A stretch of 64,000 nt of DNA, taken from NCBI RefSeq assembly GCF_932276165.1, contig NC_063992.1, positions 1,374,001-1,438,000 of the forward strand. The letters are read 5' to 3'. The stretch comes from Plutella xylostella (Eukaryota > Arthropoda > Insecta > Lepidoptera > Plutellidae). The notes beneath the pieces were generated by a model. It saw only the letters and a program-made list of their open reading frames with translations, ran no database searches and was not told where the DNA came from. Below, piece by piece: positions 23,787 to 32,142 of this stretch (within the stretch, counting starts at the first letter, position 1; each line of letters starts with the position of its first letter). The position numbers were made by a program, and so were the translations under genes.

Positions 23787-24053
23787 ACACTTCTCACCTC
23801 CCAAATCCAGTCCTCTCCATTTTTCACATGTTATTTAGGGATCAAATTCTCTCTGCTTAACGCTAGATATTAAGTAAAGTGTATTAAATTGATTAAATTG
23901 ATTAAAAGTAAGAAAAAGTTAATTGTAAAGCTAAAAATAGTGCATCAAATTCTGCAACCCCTAGTTAAGTAAAATATAGGATAAGTAATCATTATTCTAG
24001 GAAAATTCCCATAATTGTTGAGTTATTTTGGAAGCGTTTGCTTAAAATTAGTA

Positions 24054-25289
24054 ATGTCTAAAATAATTTTAATACCCCGCGAATTTTCTGGAGTAATACC
24101 CACCTTCAATGGTGACGGGAAGTTACTAAGGACATTTCTCACGAAATGCGAATATGTTATCAATGCATATAAAGGAGATAACAACCCCGAACAGGAGCTC
24201 TACCTGTACCATCTAATTACGAGCAAACTAGTTGACAAAGCCGCTGTTCTTATCAGCGAAAGACAGGATATAGAGTCATGGCAACAGCTAAAAGAAATTT
24301 TGACACAAAGCTTCGGTGATAAACGCTCAGAAGAGTGTATAGCCATCGAATTGGAAACGTTAAAAATTAACCCACAAGAAGACTTTTCTAGCTTTTACAG
24401 TAGAATACAACACATTAAAAGCGCTTTAATAGCCAAGGTCAACCTTTTGGAAGACCAACAACTAAGAAAAAGTAAAGTAACAATATATGAGAATCTTGCC
24501 AAAAATGTTTTCCTCTATAACTTGCCTGAGGATTTAATACGGATTGTACGGTTGAAAGAATGTAATTCGATTGAAAGTGCCCTCAGCATCGTATTGGAAG
24601 AGGTAAACTTCAAATTCCAATATCAATCTAGAAACAATATGTTAAAGAATGCAACCCCCACGTCAAAACCCCCTCAGTTAACATCATTTAACAACCAGAA
24701 TTCTTTCAGACCACCAGCATTCCTTCAGCAAGGCTTCAGACCTCTTGTTCCACAAAATAACCAATTTAAATTTGGCATCCCCCAAAATCAACCCTATGTT
24801 AGACCCAACTTCCAGCCTACAGGCTACAGACCGAATTTCCAGCCTACAGGCTACAGGCCCAATTTTCAGCCAACTGGTTACAGGCCCAACTTACCCCAAA
24901 ATCAATTTAAGTTCGGCATCCCCAACCAAAACTTGCAAAGACCACAGTTTAAATTTGGAATTCCCAACCAACAGTTTCACCCCTATAAATCCAACAACGC
25001 AGTGACGACTGACGTATCAATGAGAACAGCCCCTGTAAAGCAATTTTCAAAACCAACCAATATGAACCAACTCTTTTATAACGAGTTGCCATACGAACCC
25101 GAATCAGAGCAAAATCAACCTGAAAACTATGACGATAATGTCTATTATCCTGAGTACGCTCACGAAGAACCCGCGTACAATGACGAATACTACAATGAAA
25201 TCCCACCTATGTCTAATCAGGAAATAGAGACTGAAACTGAAAATGAAAATTTTCAGGAAGAAGCCTCCCCAACCAACCCGAAGAGATAA
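24054..25289 (+). CDS. gag: Errantivirus Gag polyprotein
   Basis: 411 residues from ATG 24054 to TAA at 25287..25289. Upstream codons are open to about 24015 but contain no ATG. The N-terminal 200 residues are a helical capsid-like region with 'FSGVIPTFNGDGKLLRTFL' near the start, characteristic of errantivirus Gag. Residues about 235..310 are rich in Pro, Gln and Asn and contain three tandem copies of a YRPNFQPTG unit and three spread copies of KFGIP. The last 80 residues are acidic and tyrosine-rich. There is no CCHC zinc knuckle, the usual state for this group. Gag forms the particle core and packages the RNA. Ribosomes reaching 25247 may slip into pol. Confidence 0.92.
   Translation: MSKIILIPREFSGVIPTFNGDGKLLRTFLTKCEYVINAYKGDNNPEQELYLYHLITSKLVDKAAVLISERQDIESWQQLKEILTQSFGDKRSEECIAIELETLKINPQEDFSSFYSRIQHIKSALIAKVNLLEDQQLRKSKVTIYENLAKNVFLYNLPEDLIRIVRLKECNSIESALSIVLEEVNFKFQYQSRNNMLKNATPTSKPPQLTSFNNQNSFRPPAFLQQGFRPLVPQNNQFKFGIPQNQPYVRPNFQPTGYRPNFQPTGYRPNFQPTGYRPNLPQNQFKFGIPNQNLQRPQFKFGIPNQQFHPYKSNNAVTTDVSMRTAPVKQFSKPTNMNQLFYNELPYEPESEQNQPENYDDNVYYPEYAHEEPAYNDEYYNEIPPMSNQEIETETENENFQEEASPTNPKR
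25247..25253 (+). promoter_or_regulatory. -1 ribosomal frameshift heptamer AAATTTT
   Basis: In the gag frame the bases read A AAT TTT, the X XXY YYZ form of a -1 slippery site. The pol frame has a TGA at 25244..25246 and is open from exactly 25247, so slippage here joins gag to pol. The gag-pol overlap is 43 bp (25247..25289). Confidence 0.85.
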
Positions 25290-28200
25290 TACAAATAAAT
25301 TGCCACCAAGTTAATAAACTACCCCATATAGTCATCCCTGAAATAAATGCTAAGTTCATGATCGACACTGGTAGCACCCGATCTTTCATGAGCCCTGAAA
25401 TAGCGAACTATTACTTTTCAGACTTCAAATACCAAGAGCCCTTTGAAGTAATTAGTACCCATTCACGCAGCAAGCACGGAGAAGTAATTTATATACCTCT
25501 CCTGAAAACATTTCAGAGCCCACTGAAACATAAATTTTATCTGTACAACATAGATAAAAACTATGACGGTTTGATTGGTTCAGATCTGCTGACGGAGCTT
25601 GAAGCCACAGTAGATATGAAAAACCAACTACTTATAACACCCAACACACGGATACCAATAATATACAGTCCACCTCGACAGGCTATCCTTGAGCCCCGCT
25701 CAGAAACCCGTGTGAAAATTCCCACGAGCTTAGAAAATGGTGAAGCGATAGTTGACTACAGAGATTTCGGAAACGGAATTAGAATGCCTTCAGCAATAGT
25801 CACTTGTAAGAATGGCCTCGCTGAAACAATAATACAAAATCTTTCAGAGGAAAGCGTAACGCTTACATTCCATAAGCCTTTTCAGGTCCAACCTTTTCAG
25901 GAAACGGAAATAAAATGTCATTTCAACACCGCCACCACCGATTATGATGTAGACGAAATATTAAAAGACAACCTTAATAAAATCCGCCTTGATCACATGA
26001 ACGAGGAGGAAAGAAAAGCAATTTTCCAACTTTGTTATGAGTACCGCGATATCTTTTACACAGACAAATTACCCTTAACTTTCACCAATCAGGTAAAACA
26101 TGAAATCAGAACCACTAACGAAGATCCGATCTATGTAAAACCCTATAGATTACCCCCGGTCCTTAATGAGGAAATTAATAGACAAGTGGAAAAACTGCTT
26201 AAAGATAACGTCATACAAGAATCCCACTCTCCGTGGAGTGCCCCAGTTCACCTCGTACCAAAAAAATTAGATGCATCCGGCGAACGAAAGTTCCGTATGG
26301 TAGTCGATTACCGACGCCTTAACGAAATAACTACAGACGATAAGTTCCCTTTGCCTAACATTACTGACTTACTAGATAAGCTAGGAAAATCTATATATTT
26401 CAGCACAATAGATTTGGCATCCGGCTACCACCAGGTAGAAGTGCTAGAAAGAGACAGAAAGAAAACGGCGTTCAGTACACAGAACGGGCATTACGAGTTC
26501 ACGCGTATGCCGTTCGGTTTAAAAACCGCGCCCGCTACTTTTCAGCGCGCAATGAACAACGTTCTAAGAGGCCTGCATAACATCCATTGCATGGTATACT
26601 TGGACGACGTGATAATCTTTTCAGCTAGCCTTCAGGAGCACATTCACAAACTCAAAACAGTTTTCCAACGACTTAGAGAATCCAACCTGAAAGTACAGTT
26701 AGACAAAACAGAATTTTTGTGCAAGGAAGTTCTTTATCTAGGTCACAAAATAACTCAGAACGGTTTACAGCCGAATGACGATAAAATTCAGGCAGTCCTG
26801 AATTATCCCATACCTAAAACTACCACCGAAATAAAAAGTTTCCTTGGCCTCATCGGTTATTACCGCCGATTCATCAAAAACTTTGCCCAAATAACGAAAC
26901 CACTTACCAATTGTCTCAAGAAACGCAACAAAATTGTAATAGATCAACAATACATTGATGCCTTTCAGAAGTGTAAAGAGCTATTAACAAACGCACCCCT
27001 CTTACAGTACCCAGATCCTGAAAAAACTTTTATATTGACCACCGATGCTTCCCAGATAGCCCTTGGTGCAGTGCTTTCACAAGGTGCAGTAGGTAGTGAT
27101 CTCCCCGTCGCTTATGCAAGCCGCACTCTGACCGAAACCGAATCACGTTATAGCACGATCGAACGTGAACTTCTAGCCATTGTATGGGCCATCAAACACT
27201 TCCGCCCCTATCTTTACGGGAAGAAGTTTATCATTTACACCGACCATCGTCCCTTGGCGTGGTTACATTCTCTCAAGGAACCCAGCAGCAAACTTACCCG
27301 TTGGAGGTTAAATCTCTTAGACTATGATTTCGACATAGTATATAAAAAGGGCAAACAAAACAGTAACGCTGACGCATTGTCGCGTATAAAAGTAAATGCA
27401 CTATCTGATAAGGACTCAATGGTAGTAAATTATGACAAAAAGGACTTACCCCGCGATTCACAGGACTCACGTACAATCACCATATCTGATTCTGAAAAAG
27501 AAAAAACAATCACCATATCCGACTCAAGTTCTGAAAAATCAGACTTAGAAAATATTACATATCCGGTTCCATCCCTCTCCAGTAAATCTGATACAATACA
27601 TTCAGCACAGGACCTTCAGTCACACGGTATACCTATTTTACACGAAGCAATCGATACTAAGCCTAATCAAATATTAGTTTTTCAATGGTATAAAAACAGT
27701 ATGCAAGTTCAAGACAGGTCCCGCGAAAAACAAAAGGTCTTAGAAGTTTTCCTACCCATAGATAACCAAGATCTAATAAAACAATTCCTGAAAGAGTACA
27801 TAAAACCAAAAACCAAATATTTCATCTATTTCGAACAGGAAGAACATCGAAAACAGTTCAGCAATATAATAATCAGCCTCTTTAAGGGTGGTTCAATCCA
27901 ATTTTTCGAGTGCACTGAAAGAGTAGTTTTCATCGAGGACGAAAATGAACAGAAGGCGGTTATTCTGAAATTTCACCTCGGAAAAACCTGCCACAGAGGT
28001 ATTCGAGAAACCCTCACACACATTAGGCGACATTTCTTTTGGCATAACATGACTGAAACAATTTCAGCAGTAATTAACTCATGTGACGTGTGCAAAAAGA
28101 TGAAATATGACCGTAAACCCCTGAAACCATACTTACAGTTAACTCAAACACAAGAAGCCCCATTTCAGGAAATATTCATAGATCTGTTCACTATCGAAGG

Positions 28201-29014
28201 AAAAATATACCTCACCCTTGTTGATGCTTTCAGCAAGCTAGGCCAAGCAATCGAAATTTCTAGTAAAAGCACCCCTGAAGTCATCCGCGCACTAATAAAA
28301 TACTTTTCCTATTACGGTGTACCAAAGAAAATAAGCTGCGACCCCGGTACTGAATTTAACAACGAGCTTCTGAAAGAAATGATGTCACTCTATAAAATTC
28401 AATTGCACATAGGCACGCCTAGAAACCCTAACTCAATGGGTATAGTCGAACGATTTCATTCCACCTTAATTGAAATTTACAGATTGGCAAAATACGAACA
28501 GCAATGTACCGACGCCGCATCCATAATGACTTACTCTATCATGGCGTATAATAACTCAATCCACTCCGTTACTAACTTAACACCATTTGAAGTCGTCTTT
28601 GGTCATGTAGAGTCTGAAAACCCATTTAACGTAAACTTCGAGAAACAATACTTACAAAAATTGATGAAAGATCACGCGAAACGAACAAAAGTTCTATATA
28701 AATACATATCAGATAAAATGCTTACCTCGAAAGAAAAATCCCGTGAAAAACGTGGTGGTGAAACCGATATTCAGTTCTCAGAAGGAAAACCAATTTTCAC
28801 AAAATTAGTCAACACCCGCAGGAGCAAGGATAAACCCCGTTTTGAAAAAGCGATCGTTACTGGAAAACCTGAAAGAAATATCGTCCCTGTTACCGTCAGA
28901 GGTAGACAGACTAGAATTCCCATTAAAAACATAAAACGCCCTTCGCAGGTGCTGCTTAGTGGCCATGATGGCTCTCATGAGCCCCAGCCTGGGCCTTCAA
29001 CTTCAAAAGATTGA
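25247..29014 (+). CDS. pol: Errantivirus Pol: protease, reverse transcriptase, RNase H, integrase
   Basis: The frame is open from 25247 and has its first ATG at 25358; the residue numbers here count from that ATG (1218 residues). Protease: Asp-Thr-Gly at residues 3..5. Reverse transcriptase: about 240..560, with 'RMVVDYRRLN' and the catalytic YLDD (Asp416, Asp417). RNase H: TDAS (Asp563) to 'DHRPLAWL' and 'NADALSR'. Integrase: an HHCC zinc domain ending CDVC, then Asp942, Asp995 and Glu1031, giving the D35E spacing. The C-terminus is basic. All catalytic residues that I can check are present and no stop or shift was found. It is expected to be made as a Gag-Pol fusion by -1 slippage. The last 56 bp overlap env in another frame. 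Confidence 0.95.
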   Translation, partial: KFSGRSLPNQPEEIIQINCHQVNKLPHIVIPEINAKFMIDTGSTRSFMSPEIANYYFSDFKYQEPFEVISTHSRSKHGEVIYIPLLKTFQSPLKHKFYLYNIDKNYDGLIGSDLLTELEATVDMKNQLLITPNTRIPIIYSPPRQAILEPRSETRVKIPTSLENGEAIVDYRDFGNGIRMPSAIVTCKNGLAETIIQNLSEESVTLTFHKPFQVQPFQETEIKCHFNTATTDYDVDEILKDNLNKIRLDHMNEEERKAIFQLCYEYRDIFYTDKLPLTFTNQVKHEIRTTNEDPIYVKPYRLPPVLNEEINRQVEKLLKDNVIQESHSPWSAPVHLVPKKLDASGERKFRMVVDYRRLNEITTDDKFPLPNITDLLDKLGKSIYFSTIDLASGYHQVEVLERDRKKTAFSTQNGHYEFTRMPFGLKTAPATFQRAMNNVLRGLHNIHCMVYLDDVIIFSASLQEHIHKLKTVFQRLRESNLKVQLDKTEFLCKEVLYLGHKITQNGLQPNDDKIQAVLNYPIPKTTTEIKSFLGLIGYYRRFIKNFAQITKPLTNCLKKRNKIVIDQQYIDAFQKCKELLTNAPLLQYPDPEKTFILTTDASQIALGAVLSQGAVGSDLPVAYASRTLTETESRYSTIERELLAIVWAIKHFRPYLYGKKFIIYTDHRPLAWLHSLKEPSSKLTRWRLNLLDYDFDIVYKKGKQNSNADALSRIKVNALSDKDSMVVNYDKKDLPRDSQDSRTITISDSEKEKTITISDSSSEKSDLENITYPVPSLSSKSDTIHSAQDLQSHGIPILHEAIDTKPNQILVFQWYKNSMQVQDRSREKQKVLEVFLPIDNQDLIKQFLKEYIKPKTKYFIYFEQEEHRKQFSNIIISLFKGGSIQFFECTERVVFIEDENEQKAVILKFHLGKTCHRGIRETLTHIRRHFFWHNMTETISAVINSCDVCKKMKYDRKPLKPYLQLTQTQEAPFQEIFIDLFTIEGKIYLTLVDAFSKLGQAIEISSKSTPEVIRALIKYFSYYGVPKKISCDPGTEFNNELLKEMMSLYKIQLHIGTPRNPNSMGIVERFHSTLIEIYRLAKYEQQCTDAASIMTYSIMAYNNSIHSVTNLTPFEVVFGHVESENPFNVNFEKQYLQKLMKDHAKRTKVLYKYISDKMLTSKEKSREKRGGETDIQFSEGKPIFTKLVNTRRSKDKPRFEKAIVTGKPERNIVPVTVRGRQTRIPIKNIKRPSQVLLSGHDGSHEPQPGPSTSKD
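28939..28948 (+). promoter_or_regulatory. Splice acceptor for env mRNA
   Basis: CCCTTCGCAG precedes 28949 and has a short pyrimidine run. With the leader donor at 23780 the reading frame continues into env and adds residues ahead of its first internal ATG. A weaker alternative AG lies at 28958..28959 (gcttag) and would not keep the same frame. Confidence 0.6.
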
Positions 29015-30686
29015 AAACAATCCCGGGATCCTCCCCGTAAGACAAGGAACAGCTGTTATTCAACAGGATAACTGGCTTATTTTTAAGGTATTAGATTTAA
29101 ATGGCCTACTGATGGAATTAGAATATAATAATAGGAAGTATAGTAACTTTAGTAAGTTAGTATCCGTAGATAAGCCTTATTTTAATGAATTTTTAGGAAT
29201 ACGAGAACAAGTAGAGTATTTACAGAAAATTACTATAGATAAGTTTAAACAGATTATCCCTTCACACCGAGTCCGTAGAGGAATATTGAACCCTATTGGT
29301 TCTATAATAAAAATCATAACAGGAAACTTAGATCAAGAAGACGCTCAACATTACGAACAGTTAATAAGTAATTTAAACAATCAACAGATCTCTACAAACA
29401 AACGCTTAACCGTTGTTTCTAAGATGATAGACGGTCTAATTAACTCATCAGAAGTATTACATAATAACTCAAAAATTATGGACAATAGACTAAAACGTGT
29501 TGAAATAATGTTAAAGGAAATCAGCACTAAAGAAAATAATGCAGTTTACTCTACTTATATCTTAAGCTTGTATAACCTATTTGTAAGTAATTTTAGAACG
29601 CTTTATATAAAGATTAGCGAGTTAGAGACTGCCTTAGCCTTCACTAAGATAAATATTGTACATCAATCTATACTTAACTCAACTGACTTATTACAGCTGT
29701 TAATTAATATATCTAAATCTGAAAACCTTATGTATACACCTACCTTGGAAAATTTAGTAAAAATAGAGGATACAATTAATGTTAAATCATACATGATAGA
29801 TAGAAAGATAACATTTGTATTAGAAATACCATTGATAGCAAACTCTACCTATAATTATTATAGAATGTACCCCTTACCTATCTTTCATGACCCTGAAAAC
29901 CTTACCCTTGTAATAATTCCCAAATATCCTTATATCCTGGTGAGAGGTGTTACATATTTACCACTTATACAGCCTTGCAAGCAGGTATCTGAAGAAAATT
30001 ACCTATGCACTCATGAAAATAGAGCACCATACCCTGAAATTACATGCACTGAGGAGCTGATGACATTTAAAGAGCACCCGACTCACTGTAATCAGAATGC
30101 AGTGATTATAGAACAGATTAAGGTTCAGAAAATATCTATTAATAAATGGATATTATATAGCCGCAACACAACTATTATTGAAAAGCGATGTAATAGCGAA
30201 ATAAGCCGTAACTCCATAAAGGGTACGTATATAATACTTATAGACGAACCCTGTGACCTCTACATTAACAATATGCAGCTGCATCATCAACGATCATATA
30301 CCGAGAATATGTCATCAGAACGCATCCCTTCAATAAAACTGCCGGAACTACAAACCAGAGTAAACTCCAAGGAAAACGAGAATCCAGTAAATCTTCAAGG
30401 AATGGACCTCAGCGACCTGCAACACATGTCCTACATGCTGAAACAACTCAATAGTGAAAGTGATAGTGAAATGGGCAATTCAGTGAAAGTGAAAAGCATT
30501 AGTCTAGGCACTCTTTTACTGTATTTTATTGTATTTTTAATGATTATTGTGTTTATTCTTAAAAATAGGAAAAAGCTCACTAATATGTTGCAGTGGCGAA
30601 ATCATCGAGATGTGCATGTGCAACCCCCCGATAATTTCGCTCTTAAGGAGGGAGGAGTTATGTACCCCCAAGTATCTCACCCTTAG
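28965..30686 (+). CDS. env: Errantivirus envelope fusion protein (F-type)
   Basis: 573 residues from ATG 28965 (the frame is open upstream through 28949, where splicing could supply a leader start). The first 20 or so residues are hydrophobic, as for a signal peptide. A furin-type site RVRR ends at residue 105 (29279), followed by a glycine/isoleucine-rich fusion-peptide-like segment starting GILNPIGSIIK, the arrangement shared by insect errantivirus Env and baculovirus F proteins. One membrane span lies at about residues 515..535, followed by a cytoplasmic tail of about 40 residues. The protein would be cleaved into two chains and could mediate membrane fusion. The stop is 31 bp inside the 3' LTR; the start overlaps pol. 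The frame is intact. Confidence 0.93.
   Translation: MMALMSPSLGLQLQKIENNPGILPVRQGTAVIQQDNWLIFKVLDLNGLLMELEYNNRKYSNFSKLVSVDKPYFNEFLGIREQVEYLQKITIDKFKQIIPSHRVRRGILNPIGSIIKIITGNLDQEDAQHYEQLISNLNNQQISTNKRLTVVSKMIDGLINSSEVLHNNSKIMDNRLKRVEIMLKEISTKENNAVYSTYILSLYNLFVSNFRTLYIKISELETALAFTKINIVHQSILNSTDLLQLLINISKSENLMYTPTLENLVKIEDTINVKSYMIDRKITFVLEIPLIANSTYNYYRMYPLPIFHDPENLTLVIIPKYPYILVRGVTYLPLIQPCKQVSEENYLCTHENRAPYPEITCTEELMTFKEHPTHCNQNAVIIEQIKVQKISINKWILYSRNTTIIEKRCNSEISRNSIKGTYIILIDEPCDLYINNMQLHHQRSYTENMSSERIPSIKLPELQTRVNSKENENPVNLQGMDLSDLQHMSYMLKQLNSESDSEMGNSVKVKSISLGTLLLYFIVFLMIIVFILKNRKKLTNMLQWRNHRDVHVQPPDNFALKEGGVMYPQVSHP
30645..30655 (+). promoter_or_regulatory. Polypurine tract
   Basis: AAGGAGGGAGG directly abuts the 3' LTR and would prime plus-strand DNA synthesis. 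It lies inside the env coding region. Confidence 0.85.
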
Positions 30687-30986
30687 AACTTTCTGGAACT
30701 TTAAATATAAACATAAACAGAGATACTGTAAGCATTGCAACATATTATATTGTTATTGCATCAGCCAGGATGCTGATGGATCATTCCACGAATCTCCAAC
30801 TTTGTAAAGCATCAACTGTATGGAGTGTAGAGTGATGTATCAGCAGATTGGTCACGTAGGCCACTCTTAGTGTTAAGACTATGTCATTGTATGAGGCAGT
30901 ATTAAACGGACCTCAAATCGGAACGGTTATGCTCGCCTTTAATTTTAGTTTTTAAAAACCTAATAGCGCGGACCCGCAATTTGACT
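30656..30986 (+). repeat. 3' LTR
   Basis: 331 bp, same sequence as the 5' LTR on visual comparison, followed by the AAGT target duplication (30987..30990). Its first 31 bases encode the env C-terminus. Confidence 0.95.
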
Positions 30987-31322
30987 AAGTACTATACTAT
31001 AATAATATTATTATGGCTATGGTAAGTACGATTTACCCAGAGCTGCAGAGGTGTCAATTATACCCACAAATTAAAACATAGAAAATGAGTTGAAGAATAG
31101 TTGACAACCTGTAACTTTCAGGTTCAGTTTATACTAGGGGTGTATTCCTTACCTGTACCTTTTTGTTGAGTATCAGTATACAGGTTACAAAAATTTTAAT
31201 AAAATAATAATTAGGTACTATCTTTAAACAATCTTTCACCAAACATGTGCATCTTACATCGAAAATGCCACTTCACATTTATTAATCCCGAAAAAACTTA
31301 TAGTATTATTTTTTGTCCACAG

Positions 31323-32142
31323 CACAGTCGGTGGTGGCGGCCTGGCATGCGGCGCCCTGCCCGCGCCCTGCCCCCCCCGCACCGCTGCCTCCCCCTCTAC
31401 GGCCCCTTGAAGATCACCTCAACCCTCCTCGTCCTACTCGTGACTCTAGTACCTGTCTCTCACACCACTCCGATGACTCCCAACCTGTTAGACCCCTCTA
31501 ATAATACTGAGAACATTAACGATGCAGTCATAAATATTAGTAAAGCTAATACCTCAAATATTGATGTGGTGAATGTAAGTGATAGCAGAGAATACCAAGC
31601 AAAACTCAACTGGACAAGAAGAAAAAATGTAAACAGTGATGTAGACTTAAGTGTAGTGGATATAAGCAATATTAGTGATACAATTATTTATGATAACGAG
31701 CTAGTCAATCATTCAGAAGTCATATCTATAAATAGTACATTAGAAAATGCCGTGAAAGATGCAACTGACAACGGTAACAGTGTATATAGTTTAGCACAAA
31801 GTAATGTCCAATTAGCAGAAACTGAAAGTTCTATAGAGAAGCTAAAAGTTGATGATGAAGACAGAAGTAAAATTTACTTTGACTTCAGCAGTACAATTAA
31901 CAAAAACACAGTTGAAAACGAAAAGAATATTGAATCAACTACGGATAATTCAATATTCGCCGACGATAATGCACTGTTTGCCGAACTAAATGATAAGTTT
32001 GTAAATGAAACTGTGTCATTTGATGATATAGTTCTATTAAATGACTCAGTGCAAGACAATCATTCCTTTATGATCCCTTCATCTCCTATTACCAAGTTCG
32101 GAGTTACCCCTCTGCAAACAGCGAAGCCGGGTTTTATGAGAG
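31323..32142 (+). CDS. GABA-B-R3: GABA-B receptor subtype 3-like, first coding exon
   Basis: The exon follows the acceptor TTTTTTGTCCACAG (31321..31322); ATG at 31347; donor AGAG|GTAAGA at 32143. It encodes 265 codons plus one base. The N-terminus has a basic, proline-rich stretch and then a hydrophobic core (residues 25..38, STLLVLLVTLVPVS), a signal peptide with a long n-region. The remaining 225 residues are Asn/Ser/Asp-rich with about 11 N-glycosylation sequons (NNT, NIS, NTS, NVS, NWT and others) and no recognised domain, so it looks like a disordered, glycosylated leader before the ligand domain. The link to the receptor rests on phase: the spare G here plus AA at the start of the next exon makes one codon. 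Exon usage and the ATG are inferred; it could instead belong to a separate secreted or membrane protein. Confidence 0.68.

Larger units (their letters stand above)
23240..30986 (+). mobile_element. Complete errantivirus (gypsy-group, env-bearing) provirus
   Basis: The 7,747-bp element has 331-bp LTRs, AGT...ACT termini, an AAGT target duplication, a tRNA-Ser-type primer site, gag, pol in the -1 frame, env overlapping the end of pol, and a polypurine tract. This is the full plan of insect errantiviruses such as gypsy, 17.6 and the lepidopteran element TED. By eye I find no difference between the two LTRs and no stop or frameshift in any ORF, so insertion is recent and the copy may be competent. 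It lies in the same orientation as the receptor gene and ends 336 bp before that gene's first coding exon. Confidence 0.95.

Noticed and set aside
30537..30807. Open frames across the env end and the 3' LTR
   Set aside because: They are shadows of env and LTR sequence; the same minus-strand frame occurs in the 5' LTR.
31245..31346. Upstream extension of the receptor exon 1 open frame
   Set aside because: It crosses the pyrimidine tract and AG acceptor at 31321..31322, and the sequence is AT-rich and non-conserved in character. The ATG at 31347 before the signal peptide is preferred.
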